NCBI RefSeq assembly: GCF_017589465.1
Contig: NZ_JAELYA010000009.1
Location: 178,737-242,736 of the forward strand
Length of the DNA stretch: 64,000 nucleotides
Direction of reading: 5' to 3'
Source of the DNA: Pseudomonas schmalbachii
GTDB lineage: Bacteria; Pseudomonadota; Gammaproteobacteria; Pseudomonadales; Pseudomonadaceae
Shown: positions 1 to 8,845 of the stretch, piece after piece
How the letters are laid out: each line of letters opens with the position of its first letter
Numbering within the stretch: position 1 is the first letter of the stretch
Position numbers and translations under genes: made by a program
The notes under the pieces: model-generated
What the model was told of the DNA's origin: nothing
What the model saw: the letters and a program-made list of their open reading frames with translations, nothing else
Databases searched by the model: none

Positions 1-25
1 GAAGAGAGAAGGTCGTTCGGGGAGG

Positions 26-87
26 CGTAGGGCGGGTGCAACCCGCCATTGCGGGCGTTCCCATTGGCGGGTTGCACCCGCCCTACG
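26..87. repeat. Palindromic repeat, GTAGGGCGGG family
   Basis: Imperfect inverted repeat. The left arm opens CGTAGGGCGGGTGCAACC and the right arm closes GGTTGCACCCGCCCTACG around a short spacer. Near-identical copies lie at 40274-40333 and 55968-56021. It sits a few bases beyond the stop codon of the binding-protein gene that ends at 92, a typical place for REP/BIME-like elements. No coding potential is seen. Confidence 0.85.
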
Positions 88-91
88 GTGT

Positions 92-1225
92 TTACCTGCC
101 GCCCATGATCCCGATGTAATCCTGGGTCCAGCGGCTATAGGGGACAAACTTGCCGCCCTCGGCCTGCGGGGTCTTCCAGAAGGCGATCTTGTCGAACTGC
201 TCGAAACCATTGGTGGCGCAGCCTTCCGCGCCGAGCAGGGTGCTGGCCTTGCAGCCTTCCGGCACCGCCGGCACCGAGCCGAACCAGGCGGCCAGGTCGC
301 CCTGGACCTTCGGCTCCAGCGACCAGTTCATCCACTTGTAGGCGCAGTTCGGGTGCGCGGCCTCGGCGTGCAGCATGGTGGTGTCGGCCCAGCCGGTGAC
401 GCCTTCCTTCGGGAACGCGGTGGCGATCGGCTGGCCTTCGGCCTTCAGCGCGTTGGCCTGGTACGGCCAGGCGCTGGAGGCGGCCACGCCTTCGTTCTTG
501 AAGTCGCTCATCTGCACGGTGGTGTCGTGCCAGTAGCGGTGGATCAGGTCGTGCTGCTTGCGCAGCAGTTCGATCACGGCGCCGTACTGTTCTTCGTTCA
601 GCTGATAGGGATCGGTGATGCCTAGTGCCGGCTGGGTCGCCTTCAGGTACAGCGCGGCGTCGGCGATGTAGATCGGGCCGTCGTAGGCCTGCACGCGGCC
701 CTTGTTCGGCTTGCCGTCCGGCAGGTTCTCCGCGTCGAACACCACGGCCCAGCTGTCCGGCGCCTTGGGGAAGACCTTGGTGCTGTACATCAGCACGTTC
801 GGGCCCCACTGGTACGGAGTGCCGTAGTGCTTGCCGTCGACGGTGTGCCAGGCGGCGTTCTGCAGGCGCTCGTCCACGGTCTTCCAGTTCGGGATCAGGG
901 AAACGTCGACCGGCTGCACGCGCTTGCCGTAGATCAGGCGCAGGGAAGCGTCGCCCGATGCGGTCACCAGGTCATAGCCGCCCTTGGCCATCAGGCTGAC
1001 CATTTCGTCCGAGGTGGCGGCGGTCTTCACGTTGACCTTGCAGCCGGTTTCCTTCTCGAACCCGGTCACCCAGTCGTAGTTCTTGTCGCTGTCGCCGCGT
1101 TCGATGTAGCCGGGCCAGGCGACGATGTCGAGGCGGCCTTCGCCGGGGCCGACTTCGGCTGCCTGCACGCCGGCGGAAGCCAGCAGGGCGGTGGTGATGG
1201 CGCTGAGCAGAGCGATCTTGCGCAT
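92..1225 (-). CDS. YdcS-like ABC transporter substrate-binding protein (polyamine type)
   Basis: Periplasmic solute-binding protein of 377 aa, probably feeding a polyamine/putrescine-type ABC importer. Residues 1-22 form a signal peptide (MRKIALLSAI then a hydrophobic run, cleavage after VQA). The mature part has the PotD/YdcS-like pattern, including RLDIVAWPGY near its start and a WPYQANAL stretch. The ATG at 1225 follows an AAGGGA ribosome site. The permease and ATPase genes are not in the window and would lie beyond position 1. The PatD-like dehydrogenase gene is directly upstream on the same strand, as in the E. coli ydcSTUV-patD locus, which supports a role in putrescine or related amine uptake. 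The substrate is inferred from family and context. Confidence 0.85.
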   Translation of the reverse strand: MRKIALLSAITTALLASAGVQAAEVGPGEGRLDIVAWPGYIERGDSDKNYDWVTGFEKETGCKVNVKTAATSDEMVSLMAKGGYDLVTASGDASLRLIYGKRVQPVDVSLIPNWKTVDERLQNAAWHTVDGKHYGTPYQWGPNVLMYSTKVFPKAPDSWAVVFDAENLPDGKPNKGRVQAYDGPIYIADAALYLKATQPALGITDPYQLNEEQYGAVIELLRKQHDLIHRYWHDTTVQMSDFKNEGVAASSAWPYQANALKAEGQPIATAFPKEGVTGWADTTMLHAEAAHPNCAYKWMNWSLEPKVQGDLAAWFGSVPAVPEGCKASTLLGAEGCATNGFEQFDKIAFWKTPQAEGGKFVPYSRWTQDYIGIMGGR

Positions 1226-1343
1226 GTTCAGGTTTCCCTTGTTGTTGTCTCTATTGGTGGGGCAGTGATCAATCGAGCAACTGATTTCTAGTTATTCCCG
1301 GCTCGCACCGGGGGTGTCTCAATCTCCCGGCCCTCGCCGGGGT

Positions 1344-2852
1344 TCAACCCAAATCCCGGCCGTGCCGCGCCATGATGTGGCGCACCACGCTGTAGTCCTG
1401 CAGCGAATCGCTGGACAGGTCCTTGCCGTAACCCGAGCGCTTCAGCCCGCCATGCGGCATCTCGCTGGCGAGCATGAAATGCGTGTTGATCCAGGTGCAG
1501 CCGTACTGCAGGCGATTGGCGATCTGCAGCGCCTTGTCGAGGTTCTGCGTCCACACCGAGGAAGCCAGGCCGTATTCGGAATCGTTGGCCCAGTCCACCG
1601 CCTGCTCCAGTTCGTCGAAACGGGTCACGGTGACCACCGGACCGAACACTTCGCGCTGGACGATCTCGTCCTGCTGCTTGCAGCCGGCCAGCAGGGTCGG
1701 CTGGTAGTAGAAGCCGGGACCGGAGTGCACGGCGGCGCCGGTGATGCGTTCGATGTGCGGCTGGCCGAGGGCGCGTTCGACGAAGCTGGCCACGCGGTCG
1801 CGCTGGCGGGCGGTGATCAGCGGGCTGATCTCGTTGTCCTGGTCGCGCTTGCGGGCGAAGCGGATGCTGCCGACGGCGTCGCCCAACTCGGCCACCAGAC
1901 GGTCGTGGATGCCGGCCTGGGCGTAGATGCGGCAGGCGGCGGTGCAGTCCTGGCCGGCGTTGTAGTAGCCGTGGGTGCGCACGCCCTGCACCACGGCGTC
2001 GATGTCGGCGTCGTTGCAGACGATCACCGGGGCCTTGCCGCCCAGTTCCAGATGGGTGCGCTTGAGGGTGCGGGCGGCAGCCTGGAGGATCTTCTGGCCG
2101 GTGACGATATCGCCGGTGAGCGACACCATGCGCACCTTCGGATGGCTGACCAACTGACTGCCGACGCTCTCGCCGCCGCCACTGACGATATTGATCACGC
2201 CGGGCGGGAGGATTTCCGCCAGCGCCGGCGCCAGTACCAGCACCGACAGCGGGGTGTGTTCGGATGGCTTGAAGACCACGGTGTTGCCGGCGGCCAGCGC
2301 CGGGGCGATCTTCCACGCGGCCATCATCAGCGGGTAGTTCCACGGCGCGATGGAGGCGACCACGCCGAGCGGGTCGCGGCGTACCATGCTGGTGTGACCG
2401 GGCACGTACTCGCCGGCGAGCTGGCCCTGCTGGCAACGCACCGCGCCAGCGAAGAAACGGAACACGTCGGCGGTGGCGGGAACGTCGTCCTGCCGCGCCA
2501 GATGCAGCGGCTTGCCGCAGTTCAGGGCTTCCAGGCGGGCGAGGGAATCGGCGCGCTTGTCGATGGCATCGGCGATGGCGAGAAGTGCGGCGGAGCGCTG
2601 CGCGGGAGTGGTGCGCGACCAGCCGGGGAAGGCGCGCTGGGCGGACTCGACGGCCTGGGTGACCTGTTCGATGGAGGCTTCGGCGATGGAAACCAGGGTT
2701 TCGCCGGTGGCCGGATTGAAGATCGGCTCGACCAGGCCCTGGCCGACCACCAACTGACCGTCGATCAGCAGTTCGGTATGCAGGGTAGGGATGCTGGCGG
2801 CGCCGGTCATCTTGGGAGCTCTTTTCTTCTCGGTCTTGTTTTCGGGGGCCAT
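1344..2852 (-). CDS. patD: Gamma-aminobutyraldehyde dehydrogenase (PatD-like)
   Basis: NAD-dependent aldehyde dehydrogenase of 502 aa, closely resembling E. coli PatD, which oxidises 4-aminobutanal to GABA in putrescine degradation. Visible landmarks: APWNYPL near residue 170, the general-base Glu in LELGGKAP (about E269) and the nucleophile in [10 protein letters not shown] (about C303), plus EVFGPVV further on. The ATG at 2852 is chosen because GGAG lies 7 nt upstream. An internal ATG at 2810 would give 488 aa, nearer the E. coli length of about 474, but its ribosome site is weaker. It lies between a LysR regulator gene upstream and the YdcS-like gene downstream, all on one strand. Confidence 0.87.
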   Translation of the reverse strand: MAPENKTEKKRAPKMTGAASIPTLHTELLIDGQLVVGQGLVEPIFNPATGETLVSIAEASIEQVTQAVESAQRAFPGWSRTTPAQRSAALLAIADAIDKRADSLARLEALNCGKPLHLARQDDVPATADVFRFFAGAVRCQQGQLAGEYVPGHTSMVRRDPLGVVASIAPWNYPLMMAAWKIAPALAAGNTVVFKPSEHTPLSVLVLAPALAEILPPGVINIVSGGGESVGSQLVSHPKVRMVSLTGDIVTGQKILQAAARTLKRTHLELGGKAPVIVCNDADIDAVVQGVRTHGYYNAGQDCTAACRIYAQAGIHDRLVAELGDAVGSIRFARKRDQDNEISPLITARQRDRVASFVERALGQPHIERITGAAVHSGPGFYYQPTLLAGCKQQDEIVQREVFGPVVTVTRFDELEQAVDWANDSEYGLASSVWTQNLDKALQIANRLQYGCTWINTHFMLASEMPHGGLKRSGYGKDLSSDSLQDYSVVRHIMARHGRDLG

Positions 2853-2956
2853 GTGCGTGCTCCGGAAGGGGTAATGCCCGGAACGGCCCTTTTGTATGCA
2901 GCGAGAGACTAGATTCCGGGCGTGAGGTCGACAAATTCTAAATACTGAAAGCAGCG

Positions 2957-2971
2957 TTCGATTAAATCGAA
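2957..2971. promoter_or_regulatory. LysR-type operator candidate upstream of patD
   Basis: Perfect 6-3-6 inverted repeat TTCGATTAAATCGAA, which fits the T-N11-A LysR-box pattern. It lies 105 bp upstream of the patD start and physically contains the stop codon of the LysR gene (2962-2964). A plausible binding site for the neighbouring regulator; function is inferred. Confidence 0.5.
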
Positions 2972-3873
2972 AGCCTGCGGTTGTTCGGCTGTTCGCGGGC
3001 GACGGTGATGAACGGGTCCACCAGCGCCGGCCGCGCGGTGCCACGGCGCCAGGCGAGGCCGACATCCAGCGGCTCGCTGAGGTCCACCAGCGGGCGCGCT
3101 TCGATGATGTCGCCCTCCAGCGACCAGGGGCGGTAGGTCATGTCCGGCTGGATCGACAGGCCGAGGCCGGCGGCCACCAGGCTTCGCACCGCTTCCACCG
3201 ACGCCGTGCGCAGCGTTACCTGCGGCGACATCCCCGCCCGCGACCAGATGCGCTGGGTGTGCAGGCCCATCTCGTCGGCGTTCAACTGGATCAGCGGCTC
3301 GCCGGCGACGTCGGCGAGGCCGATGCTGTCGCGTTCCAGCAGCGGATGCTGGGGCGGCAGCCAGAGGCGGTGCGGCGAGTGGGTCAGCACCTCGGTCTGC
3401 AGCGCGTGGCGGTCTTCCAGGTTGGACAGGATCAGCACGCCGACATCGATCTCGCCGGCCACCAGCAGGTGTTCTATATAAGGACGCTCATCCTCCACCA
3501 CGCGGGTCCGCACATTGGGATAGGCGCGCTGGAAGCGGGTGATCAGGTCGGCCAGGTAATAGCCGGCGACCAGACTGGACACGCCGATGGTCAGGCTGCC
3601 GGCGACCTGGTCGGTGCTCTGCTGCAGGCTGCGCTTGGCGTTCTCCACGGTGGCGAGGATCAGATGCGCCTGGCGCAGGAACTGGTGACCCTGGTGGGTC
3701 AGGGTCATGCCCTTGGCGTGACGGTCGAACAGGCGCACGCCGATTTCCTCTTCCAGCTGCTGGATGGCCAGGGTCAGGGTCGACTGCGAAATGAACACCG
3801 CCTGCGCTGCGGCGGAGATCGAGCCGGTCTCGGCGACGGCGATGAAGTGGCGGATCTGGCGGAGGGTCATCAT
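2962..3873 (-). CDS. LysR family transcriptional regulator
   Basis: 303-aa LysR-type regulator. The N-terminal winged helix-turn-helix (about residues 1-60, beginning [20 protein letters not shown]) is followed by a periplasmic-binding-protein-like effector domain. The start at 3873 is set by the usual LysR N-terminus; upstream in-frame codons run into repeats and are not conserved-looking. It is transcribed toward patD and the YdcS-like gene, with 109 bp between its stop and patD, so control of amine catabolism is the natural inference. Inverted repeats at 2957-2971 and 3924-3940 could be its sites at patD and at its own promoter. Confidence 0.85.
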   Translation of the reverse strand: MMTLRQIRHFIAVAETGSISAAAQAVFISQSTLTLAIQQLEEEIGVRLFDRHAKGMTLTHQGHQFLRQAHLILATVENAKRSLQQSTDQVAGSLTIGVSSLVAGYYLADLITRFQRAYPNVRTRVVEDERPYIEHLLVAGEIDVGVLILSNLEDRHALQTEVLTHSPHRLWLPPQHPLLERDSIGLADVAGEPLIQLNADEMGLHTQRIWSRAGMSPQVTLRTASVEAVRSLVAAGLGLSIQPDMTYRPWSLEGDIIEARPLVDLSEPLDVGLAWRRGTARPALVDPFITVAREQPNNRRLSI

Positions 3874-3923
3874 GGCGGAAACTGCCGGTTTGCTGACTGA
3901 ATTTTCAGAAAGTCTATAAGAGC

Positions 3924-3940
3924 ATTCGGTTTTTACGAAT
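3924..3940. promoter_or_regulatory. Inverted repeat upstream of the LysR gene
   Basis: ATTCG-N7-CGAAT palindrome about 50 bp upstream of the LysR start at 3873. Position and shape fit an autoregulatory LysR site. Weak evidence on its own. Confidence 0.35.
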
Positions 3941-3955
3941 AGAGTCCGATGTTTC

Positions 3956-4039
3956 CGTAGGTTGGCGCTGAGCTTGCGAAGCCCAACGGTGCTACATGCG
4001 GCGGATGTTGGGCTTCGCTGCGCTCTGCGCCAACCTACG
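3956..4039. repeat. Palindromic repeat, GTAGGTTGG family
   Basis: Inverted repeat opening CGTAGGTTGGCGCTGAGC and closing GCGCCAACCTACG, with an inner GAAGCCCAAC / GTTGGGCTTC pair. This family is the commonest in the window: 7905-7986, 13474-13557, 33392-33473, 33555-33628, 54447-54531 and a half copy to 54595. The intergenic stretch 3874-4330 holds this, the next repeat and the LysR upstream site; no gene is seen in it. Confidence 0.85.
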
Positions 4040-4122
4040 GTGCCATGCACGAGTGCAAGGCGGCGCACCCACGCAGGATCGTGGGTGCGATCTGGAATGC
4101 GAATGCTCCGGCAGCGCCATCC

Positions 4123-4218
4123 TCTGTAGGAGCCAGCTTGCTGGCGATCAACCGTACTCACCGGCTGGCAGGGTGTGGGATGGATACACTGGATCGCCAG
4201 CAAGCTGGCTCCTACAGA
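4123..4218. repeat. Paired REP-like repeat, GTAGGAGCCAGC type
   Basis: TCTGTAGGAGCCAGCTTGCT on the left and its reverse complement ending TGGCTCCTACAGA on the right, separated by about 45 bp. It resembles the common Pseudomonas REP pair (GTAGGAGC followed by a short hairpin). A single REP-like half beginning GTAGGAGC also occurs at 63643. It lies between the LysR gene and the first DUF533 gene, which diverge from this region. Confidence 0.8.
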
Positions 4219-4330
4219 TCAGTGCCACGCCGAACCACCCCGCAATATCCCGAAGCACACTCAATCACCTCATCTCTCCTCTCCGGTCTAGAGTCGAAAT
4301 CTCGAATTTCCCCCGATAACGGAGAACGCC

Positions 4331-5032
4331 ATGAACACCCGCGGTCTGCTCGATCAGTTGCTCAAATCCGGCCAGGACCTGCTGCAGAACAAGGCCCCCG
4401 CCCAGAGCGGGCAGCAGGGCGGCGTCAGCAGTCAGCTCGGCAGCCTGCTTTCCGGCGCCGGGGGCGGCGCGCTGGCCGCCGGGGCGCTGGGGCTGCTGCT
4501 GGGCAGCAAGAAAGGCCGCAAGGTCGGCGGCCAGGTGCTGACCTACGGTGGTCTCGCCGCACTCGGCGTGCTCGCCTACAAGGCCTACGGCAACTGGCAG
4601 CGCCAGCAGGCCAGCGCGCCGCGCGGCGAGCCGCAGACCGTGGATCGCCTGCCGCCGGCGCAGGTCGAGCAGCACAGCCATGGGATCCTCCGCGCCATCG
4701 TCGCGGCGGCCAAGGCCGACGGGCATATCGACGATCGCGAACGGCAACTGATCGACGGCGAGATCGCCAAGCTCACCAGCGACATCGAACTGCAGGGCTG
4801 GCTGGACCGCGAACTCGCCAAGCCGCTCGATCCGGCGGAAGTCGCGCGCGCCGCACAGAGCGAGGAAATGGCCGCCGAGATGTACCTGGCCAGCCTGCTG
4901 ATGGTCGACGAGGAAAATTTCATGGAGCGCGCCTATCTCAACGAACTGTCCCGTCAGCTGAGCCTCGACGCCGGTCTCAAGGCCGAACTGGAAAGCCAGG
5001 CGAAAACGGCCTTGCAGCAGTTGCCGGCCTAA
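4331..5032 (+). CDS. DUF533 / TerB-fold protein (YebE-like), first copy
   Basis: 233-aa protein of the DUF533 (YebE-like) family, related to the TerB fold; its biochemical role is not established. The N-terminal 70 residues hold a Gly/Ala-rich hydrophobic patch (GAGGGALAAGALGLLLG) that may associate with the membrane, followed by basic KKGRK. The C-terminal all-helical domain has acidic loops (AAAKADGHIDDRE, MVDEENFMERAYL) as in TerB-like proteins. GGAG precedes the ATG by 7 nt. A paralogue follows at 5113, 80 bp downstream. Confidence 0.8.
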   Translation: MNTRGLLDQLLKSGQDLLQNKAPAQSGQQGGVSSQLGSLLSGAGGGALAAGALGLLLGSKKGRKVGGQVLTYGGLAALGVLAYKAYGNWQRQQASAPRGEPQTVDRLPPAQVEQHSHGILRAIVAAAKADGHIDDRERQLIDGEIAKLTSDIELQGWLDRELAKPLDPAEVARAAQSEEMAAEMYLASLLMVDEENFMERAYLNELSRQLSLDAGLKAELESQAKTALQQLPA

Positions 5033-5112
5033 CAGCCGGACGGTAATGGCGGAATCCCTCTCCGGGGCTATCGTTGCCTGACTGGCACGGTCGACACAGC
5101 GAGGGCGATGCC

Positions 5113-5874
5113 ATGAACAGCAGCAATTTGCTTGAGGACCTGTTGCAGGCCGGCATGGGGTCGATGATGCAGCAGGGCGGCAGTAGCTACGGGGCCCAGC
5201 AGGGTGGCATGGGCGGCGGCATGGGCGGTCTTGGCGACCTGCTCGGCGGTCTGCTCGGCGGCGGTGGCGGCGGTGCCGCCAGCGGCATGGGCGGTGGAGG
5301 AATGGGCGGCGGCCTGGGAAGCATCCTCGGCAGCATGCTCGGTGGCGGCGGTGGTGGTGGCATGGGCGGCCAGAGTCGTGGCGGCGGCATGAACTACGCG
5401 GCCCTGGCGTCCCTCGGCATGATGGCCTTCCAGGCCTACCAGAGCTGGCAACAGCGCCAGGCTTCGGCGCCGACCCAGGCGTTGCGCACCGTCAATCAAC
5501 TCTCGGGAGCGGAAGTCGAGGATCACAGCAATGCGATCCTGCGCGCGCTGATCGCTGCGGCGAAGGCCGATGGCCGAATCGACGAGCAGGAAAAGCAGAT
5601 GATCTACGCGGAAATTTCCCGACATGCCGGCGACCCCGAGTTGCAGGAATGGCTCGATCAGGAAGTGCAGCGTCCGCTGGATGCCGCCGATGTCGCGCAA
5701 TCCGCCCGGGACCCTGGCATGGCCGCGGAGATGTACCTGGCCAGCGTGATGCTGGTGGACGATCAGCAGCCGGCCGAGCGCACCTATCTGGACGAACTGG
5801 CCTATCAGTTGCAGATCGACCCCGATCTGCAGGCGCACCTGGAACAGCAGGTCCGCGGCGGCCGCGGTTCCTGA
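5113..5874 (+). CDS. DUF533 / TerB-fold protein, second copy with glycine-rich insert
   Basis: 253-aa paralogue of the preceding gene. The C-terminal domain from about residue 100 matches its neighbour (AAAKADGRIDEQE, MVDDQQPAERTYLDEL). Instead of the Gly/Ala hydrophobic patch, residues 20-95 are a low-complexity Gly/Met linker (repeated GGGMGG and LGGLLGG units). The start at 5113 is chosen because GAGGGCG lies just upstream and MNSSNLLEDLLQAG aligns with MNTRGLLDQLLKSG of the first copy; an in-frame upstream start at 5074 is unlikely. The pair looks like a tandem duplication. Function unknown. Confidence 0.8.
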   Translation: MNSSNLLEDLLQAGMGSMMQQGGSSYGAQQGGMGGGMGGLGDLLGGLLGGGGGGAASGMGGGGMGGGLGSILGSMLGGGGGGGMGGQSRGGGMNYAALASLGMMAFQAYQSWQQRQASAPTQALRTVNQLSGAEVEDHSNAILRALIAAAKADGRIDEQEKQMIYAEISRHAGDPELQEWLDQEVQRPLDAADVAQSARDPGMAAEMYLASVMLVDDQQPAERTYLDELAYQLQIDPDLQAHLEQQVRGGRGS

Positions 5875-6017
5875 ACGTACGCGGCAGCGCATGGCCCGGG
5901 CGACGCAATCCGGGCCGGCGACACACCCTGCTACCGCAGCATGGTTGCCGGTAACGCGGGGCGCGGCCTACCATGCGCGATATCGCAAGGGAGAGTGCTT
6001 CGCGCCAGGAGAGTCGT

Positions 6018-6842
6018 ATGTTCCCGTTTTTCCGTATCGCCGGTCTGTCCATGGCCCTGCTGCTGGCCGGTTGCCAGGCGGTCAATACCACCAGCGGCGG
6101 CGCCGTCGGTGTCGAACGCAAGCAGTACATGTTCAGCATGCTGTCGGCCGATCAGGTCGACCAGATGTATTCCCAGTCCTACCAGAAGACCCTCAGCGAA
6201 GCGTCCGCTGCGGGTGCACTGGATAGCAGCAGCAGCGACGCCAAGCGCGTCAAGGCCATCGCCCAGCGCCTGATCCCCGAGACCGGCTCCTTCCGCCAGG
6301 ATGCGCCGGGCTGGGACTGGCAGGTCAACGTGGTGAAGAGCGACGAGCTCAACGCCAACTGCGGCCCGGGTGGCAAGATCATTTTCTACACCGGCCTGAT
6401 CGACAAGCTGAAGCTCACCGACGACGAGATCGCCGCGGTGATGGGCCACGAGATCGCCCACGCCCTGCGTGAGCACGGCCGCGAGGCGATGTCCCGCGCC
6501 TATGCGATCCAGATGGGCGAAAACCTCGGTGGTGCGCTGCTCGGCCTCGGCCAGACCAGCATGCAGATCGCCGACCAGGTGGTGCAGTACAGCCTGACCC
6601 TGCCGAACAGCCGCTCGAACGAGACCGAGGCCGACCTCATCGGCCTGGAGCTGGCGGCGCGCGCCGGTTACAACCCGAACGCCGCGCTCACCCTGTGGCA
6701 GAAGATGGGCCAGGCCGCCGGTGGCAGCGCGCCGCCGGAACTCCTCAGCACCCACCCGGCGGACAGCACCCGGATGGCCAACCTTCAGGCTGCCATTCCG
6801 AAAGTCATGCCGCTGTATGAACAGGCCAAGGGCCGTCACTGA
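6018..6842 (+). CDS. M48 family metalloprotease lipoprotein (LoiP/BepA-like)
   Basis: 274-aa envelope zinc protease. Residues 1-19 are a lipoprotein signal ending in the lipobox LLAGC (Cys19). The catalytic HEIAH is at about residues 144-148, and NETEADLIGLELAARAG around residue 200 supplies the third zinc ligand, as in M48 proteases. The C-terminus carries LLSTHPADSTRM, typical of the YggG/LoiP group. The ATG at 6018 follows AGGAGA; an upstream in-frame start at 5973 would put residues ahead of the lipoprotein signal. Predicted role: periplasmic quality control of outer-membrane proteins. Confidence 0.87.
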   Translation: MFPFFRIAGLSMALLLAGCQAVNTTSGGAVGVERKQYMFSMLSADQVDQMYSQSYQKTLSEASAAGALDSSSSDAKRVKAIAQRLIPETGSFRQDAPGWDWQVNVVKSDELNANCGPGGKIIFYTGLIDKLKLTDDEIAAVMGHEIAHALREHGREAMSRAYAIQMGENLGGALLGLGQTSMQIADQVVQYSLTLPNSRSNETEADLIGLELAARAGYNPNAALTLWQKMGQAAGGSAPPELLSTHPADSTRMANLQAAIPKVMPLYEQAKGRH

Positions 6843-6864
6843 TCGCATTTCCCTATTAGCCTGA

Positions 6865-6886
6865 ACCGGCCCGGAAACGGGCCGGT
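6865..6886 (+). terminator. Strong hairpin between protease and SDR genes
   Basis: ACCGGCCCG-GAAA-CGGGCCGGT, a 9-bp GC stem with a GNRA-type tetraloop, 22 bp after the protease stop. There is no U-tract, so it may be an mRNA 3-prime stabiliser or weak terminator rather than a classical intrinsic terminator. Confidence 0.5.
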
Positions 6887-6903
6887 AACTACAGGGAGCG
6901 CCT

Positions 6904-7887
6904 GTGAAACTTGCAGTACTCGGAGCCACCGGGCTCCTAGGTCATCACGTTGCCCGCGCCATCAAGGCAGCCGGGCACCAACTGGTACTCATTCATCGTC
7001 CGTCATCGCAGATCCAGCGCCTGTCCTACCTCGAACCGGAATGCCGGGTCGCCGAACTGTTCGATCACCAGGGCCTCGTGCGCGCGCTCGACGGCCTCGA
7101 CGGCGTCATCTTCAGCGCCGGCTACTATCCGCTGCGGCCGCGCCGCTGGCAGGAGGAAGTCGCCAGCGCGCTGGACCTGACCAACCACTTCTACGCCGCC
7201 TGCCAGCAGGTGCGCGTGCCGCGCATCGTCTACGTCGGCTCGGCCTTCGCCATGCCGCCCCATCCCCAGGGACTGCCGGGACACGAGGGGCTGTTCTACG
7301 ACGGCCTGCCCACCGGCAAGAGCGCCTATGTGATGTGCAAATGGGCGCTGGACGAACAGGCCCGCGAGCAGGCCAGGGGCGGCCTGCCGGTGGTTATCGG
7401 GATTCCGGGGATGGTGCTGGGCGAGTTCGACATCGGCCCCACCACCGGACGCCTGATCACCTCCATCGGCCGGGGCGAGATGTCCCACTACGTGCCGGGA
7501 CGACGCAACGTCATCGACGCCGGCGAAGCCGGTCGCGGCCTGCTGCTGGCGCTGGAACACGGCCGGGTGGGTGAGCGCTACCTGCTCACCGGACACAACG
7601 TCGAGATGGCCGAGCTGACCGCCACCATCGCCCGCATGCTTGGCAAGCCGGCGCCATTGCCCATGCAACTGCACCGCGCCCGCGCCCTGGCGACCCTCGG
7701 CCGCTGGCGCTACCGGCTGACCGGCAAGCTGCCGCTGCTGGACGAAACCGCCATCGAAGTGATGGCCGGCGGGCAATTCCTCGACGGCCGCAAGGCCCGC
7801 GAGGAACTGGACTTCCAGTCGCGCGTGCCGCTGGAATCGACCCTGGAACGGGCCATCGCCTGGTTCCGGGAGAATGGCTACCTCTGA
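6904..7887 (+). CDS. NAD(P)-dependent epimerase/dehydratase family protein (extended SDR)
   Basis: 327-aa Rossmann-fold protein. The dinucleotide motif GATGLLGHH is at residues 8-16. The active-site Tyr/Lys pair is probably in SAYVMCKWALDEQA (YxxxK). The substrate is not recognisable. Translation probably starts at the GTG at 6904, preceded by AGGGAG. It follows the protease gene after a strong hairpin and so may be a separate unit. Members of this group include dihydroflavonol-4-reductase-like and NAD-dependent epimerase-like enzymes. Confidence 0.75.
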   Translation: MKLAVLGATGLLGHHVARAIKAAGHQLVLIHRPSSQIQRLSYLEPECRVAELFDHQGLVRALDGLDGVIFSAGYYPLRPRRWQEEVASALDLTNHFYAACQQVRVPRIVYVGSAFAMPPHPQGLPGHEGLFYDGLPTGKSAYVMCKWALDEQAREQARGGLPVVIGIPGMVLGEFDIGPTTGRLITSIGRGEMSHYVPGRRNVIDAGEAGRGLLLALEHGRVGERYLLTGHNVEMAELTATIARMLGKPAPLPMQLHRARALATLGRWRYRLTGKLPLLDETAIEVMAGGQFLDGRKAREELDFQSRVPLESTLERAIAWFRENGYL

Positions 7888-7904
7888 CTCGGCTCGTTGG
7901 GCTT

Positions 7905-7986
7905 CGTAGGTTGGGCTGAGGCACGAAGCCCAACGATGGCCGGGCGCCGCACCGTTGGGCTTCGCTGCGCTCAGCACCAACCTGCA
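7905..7986. repeat. Palindromic repeat, GTAGGTTGG family
   Basis: Left arm CGTAGGTTGGGCTGAGGC, inner GAAGCCCAAC/GTTGGGCTTC pair, right arm CAGCACCAACCTGC with a decayed end (CCTGC instead of CCTACG). Lies between the convergent SDR and metal exporter genes. Confidence 0.8.
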
Positions 7987-8010
7987 TGGCCAATTGCCGC
8001 GTGGCGATTC

Positions 8011-8592
8011 TCAGATTACCCCGCCCACCTTCAACGCATGCCACGCCGCCGCCACGCCAAGCACGGCGAAGGCGGCTGCGGCCAGGCGGCGGATCATGTT
8101 CAGCGGCAGGCGGTCGGCGGCGAAGTTGCCGGCCAGCACCACCGGCACGTTGGCGATCAGCATGCCGAGGGTGGTGCCGATCACCACCAGCCAGAAGTGC
8201 GGATACTGCGCGGCCAGCATCACCGTGGCGACCTGGGTCTTGTCGCCCATCTCGGCGAGGAAGAAGGCGATCAGGGTAGTGAGGAACGGCCCGTACTTCT
8301 TCAGTCCGCTCTCCTCGTCGTCGTCCAGCTTGTCCGGCACCAGGGTCCAGGCGGCCACGGCGATGAAGGAGGCGGCCAGCACCCAGCTCAGCAGGGTTTC
8401 CGAGAAGAAGCTGGCGACCCAGTTGCCCACCGCGCCGGCGGCGAAGTGGTTGGCCAGGGTGGCGGCGATTATGCCGGCGATGATCGGCCAGGGCTTGCGG
8501 AAACGCGCGGCGAGGACGAGCGCGAGCAGTTGCGTCTTGTCGCCGATTTCGGCCAGGGCAACGATCAGGGTTGGTACGAAGAGGGATTCCAT
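8011..8592 (-). CDS. TMEM165/GDT1 (UPF0016) family cation exporter, probable Mn2+ exporter
   Basis: 193-aa inner-membrane protein with two homologous halves, each carrying the signature E-x-GDKT motif (LAEIGDKTQLLAL near residue 15 and LAEMGDKTQVATV near residue 115). Six hydrophobic segments are evident. Bacterial members (MneA type) export manganese. The ATG at 8592 is preceded by TTAGGAAG. The leader holds a yybP-ykoY-type riboswitch, which senses Mn2+, so expression is probably induced by manganese. Substrate assignment comes from family and riboswitch together. Confidence 0.87.
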   Translation of the reverse strand: MESLFVPTLIVALAEIGDKTQLLALVLAARFRKPWPIIAGIIAATLANHFAAGAVGNWVASFFSETLLSWVLAASFIAVAAWTLVPDKLDDDEESGLKKYGPFLTTLIAFFLAEMGDKTQVATVMLAAQYPHFWLVVIGTTLGMLIANVPVVLAGNFAADRLPLNMIRRLAAAAFAVLGVAAAWHALKVGGVI

Positions 8593-8635
8593 CAGACTTC
8601 CTAAGGGGCGGGTCGACTAATCACCAATGACACGC

Positions 8636-8800
8636 ATACCTGCCCACCCCGGGTCAGGTCATACGTGTCATAGGTCTTGTCAAACCCGGAACCCAACTGC
8701 GCGGGCTTTGGGTCGTACGCGCCATGGTCTGCGGACCAAGTGTGTTGACGCGTACCGGGCGAGCTGGGTGCTCGCGGGAGACTACTCCCCTAGGACGGCG
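8636..8800 (-). promoter_or_regulatory. yybP-ykoY (manganese) riboswitch
   Basis: Read on the minus strand from about 8797, the leader has the hallmark AGGGGAGTAG, then GCGTCAACACACTTGG, a stem GTACGCG/CGCGTAC enclosing GGTC/GACC, and finally GACAAGACCTATG, which closes back on CTAGG as the basal stem. These blocks, in this order, are the conserved parts of the yybP-ykoY Mn2+ aptamer. A long hairpin (TGACACGTAT pairing with ATGCGTGTCA, about 8636-8675) follows and may be the expression platform. It sits directly before the GDT1-type exporter gene. Confidence 0.82.
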
Positions 8801-8845
8801 GGCATTTTGCCCAAGTACGCCGCCCCCGGCAAGCTTCTAGCGATG

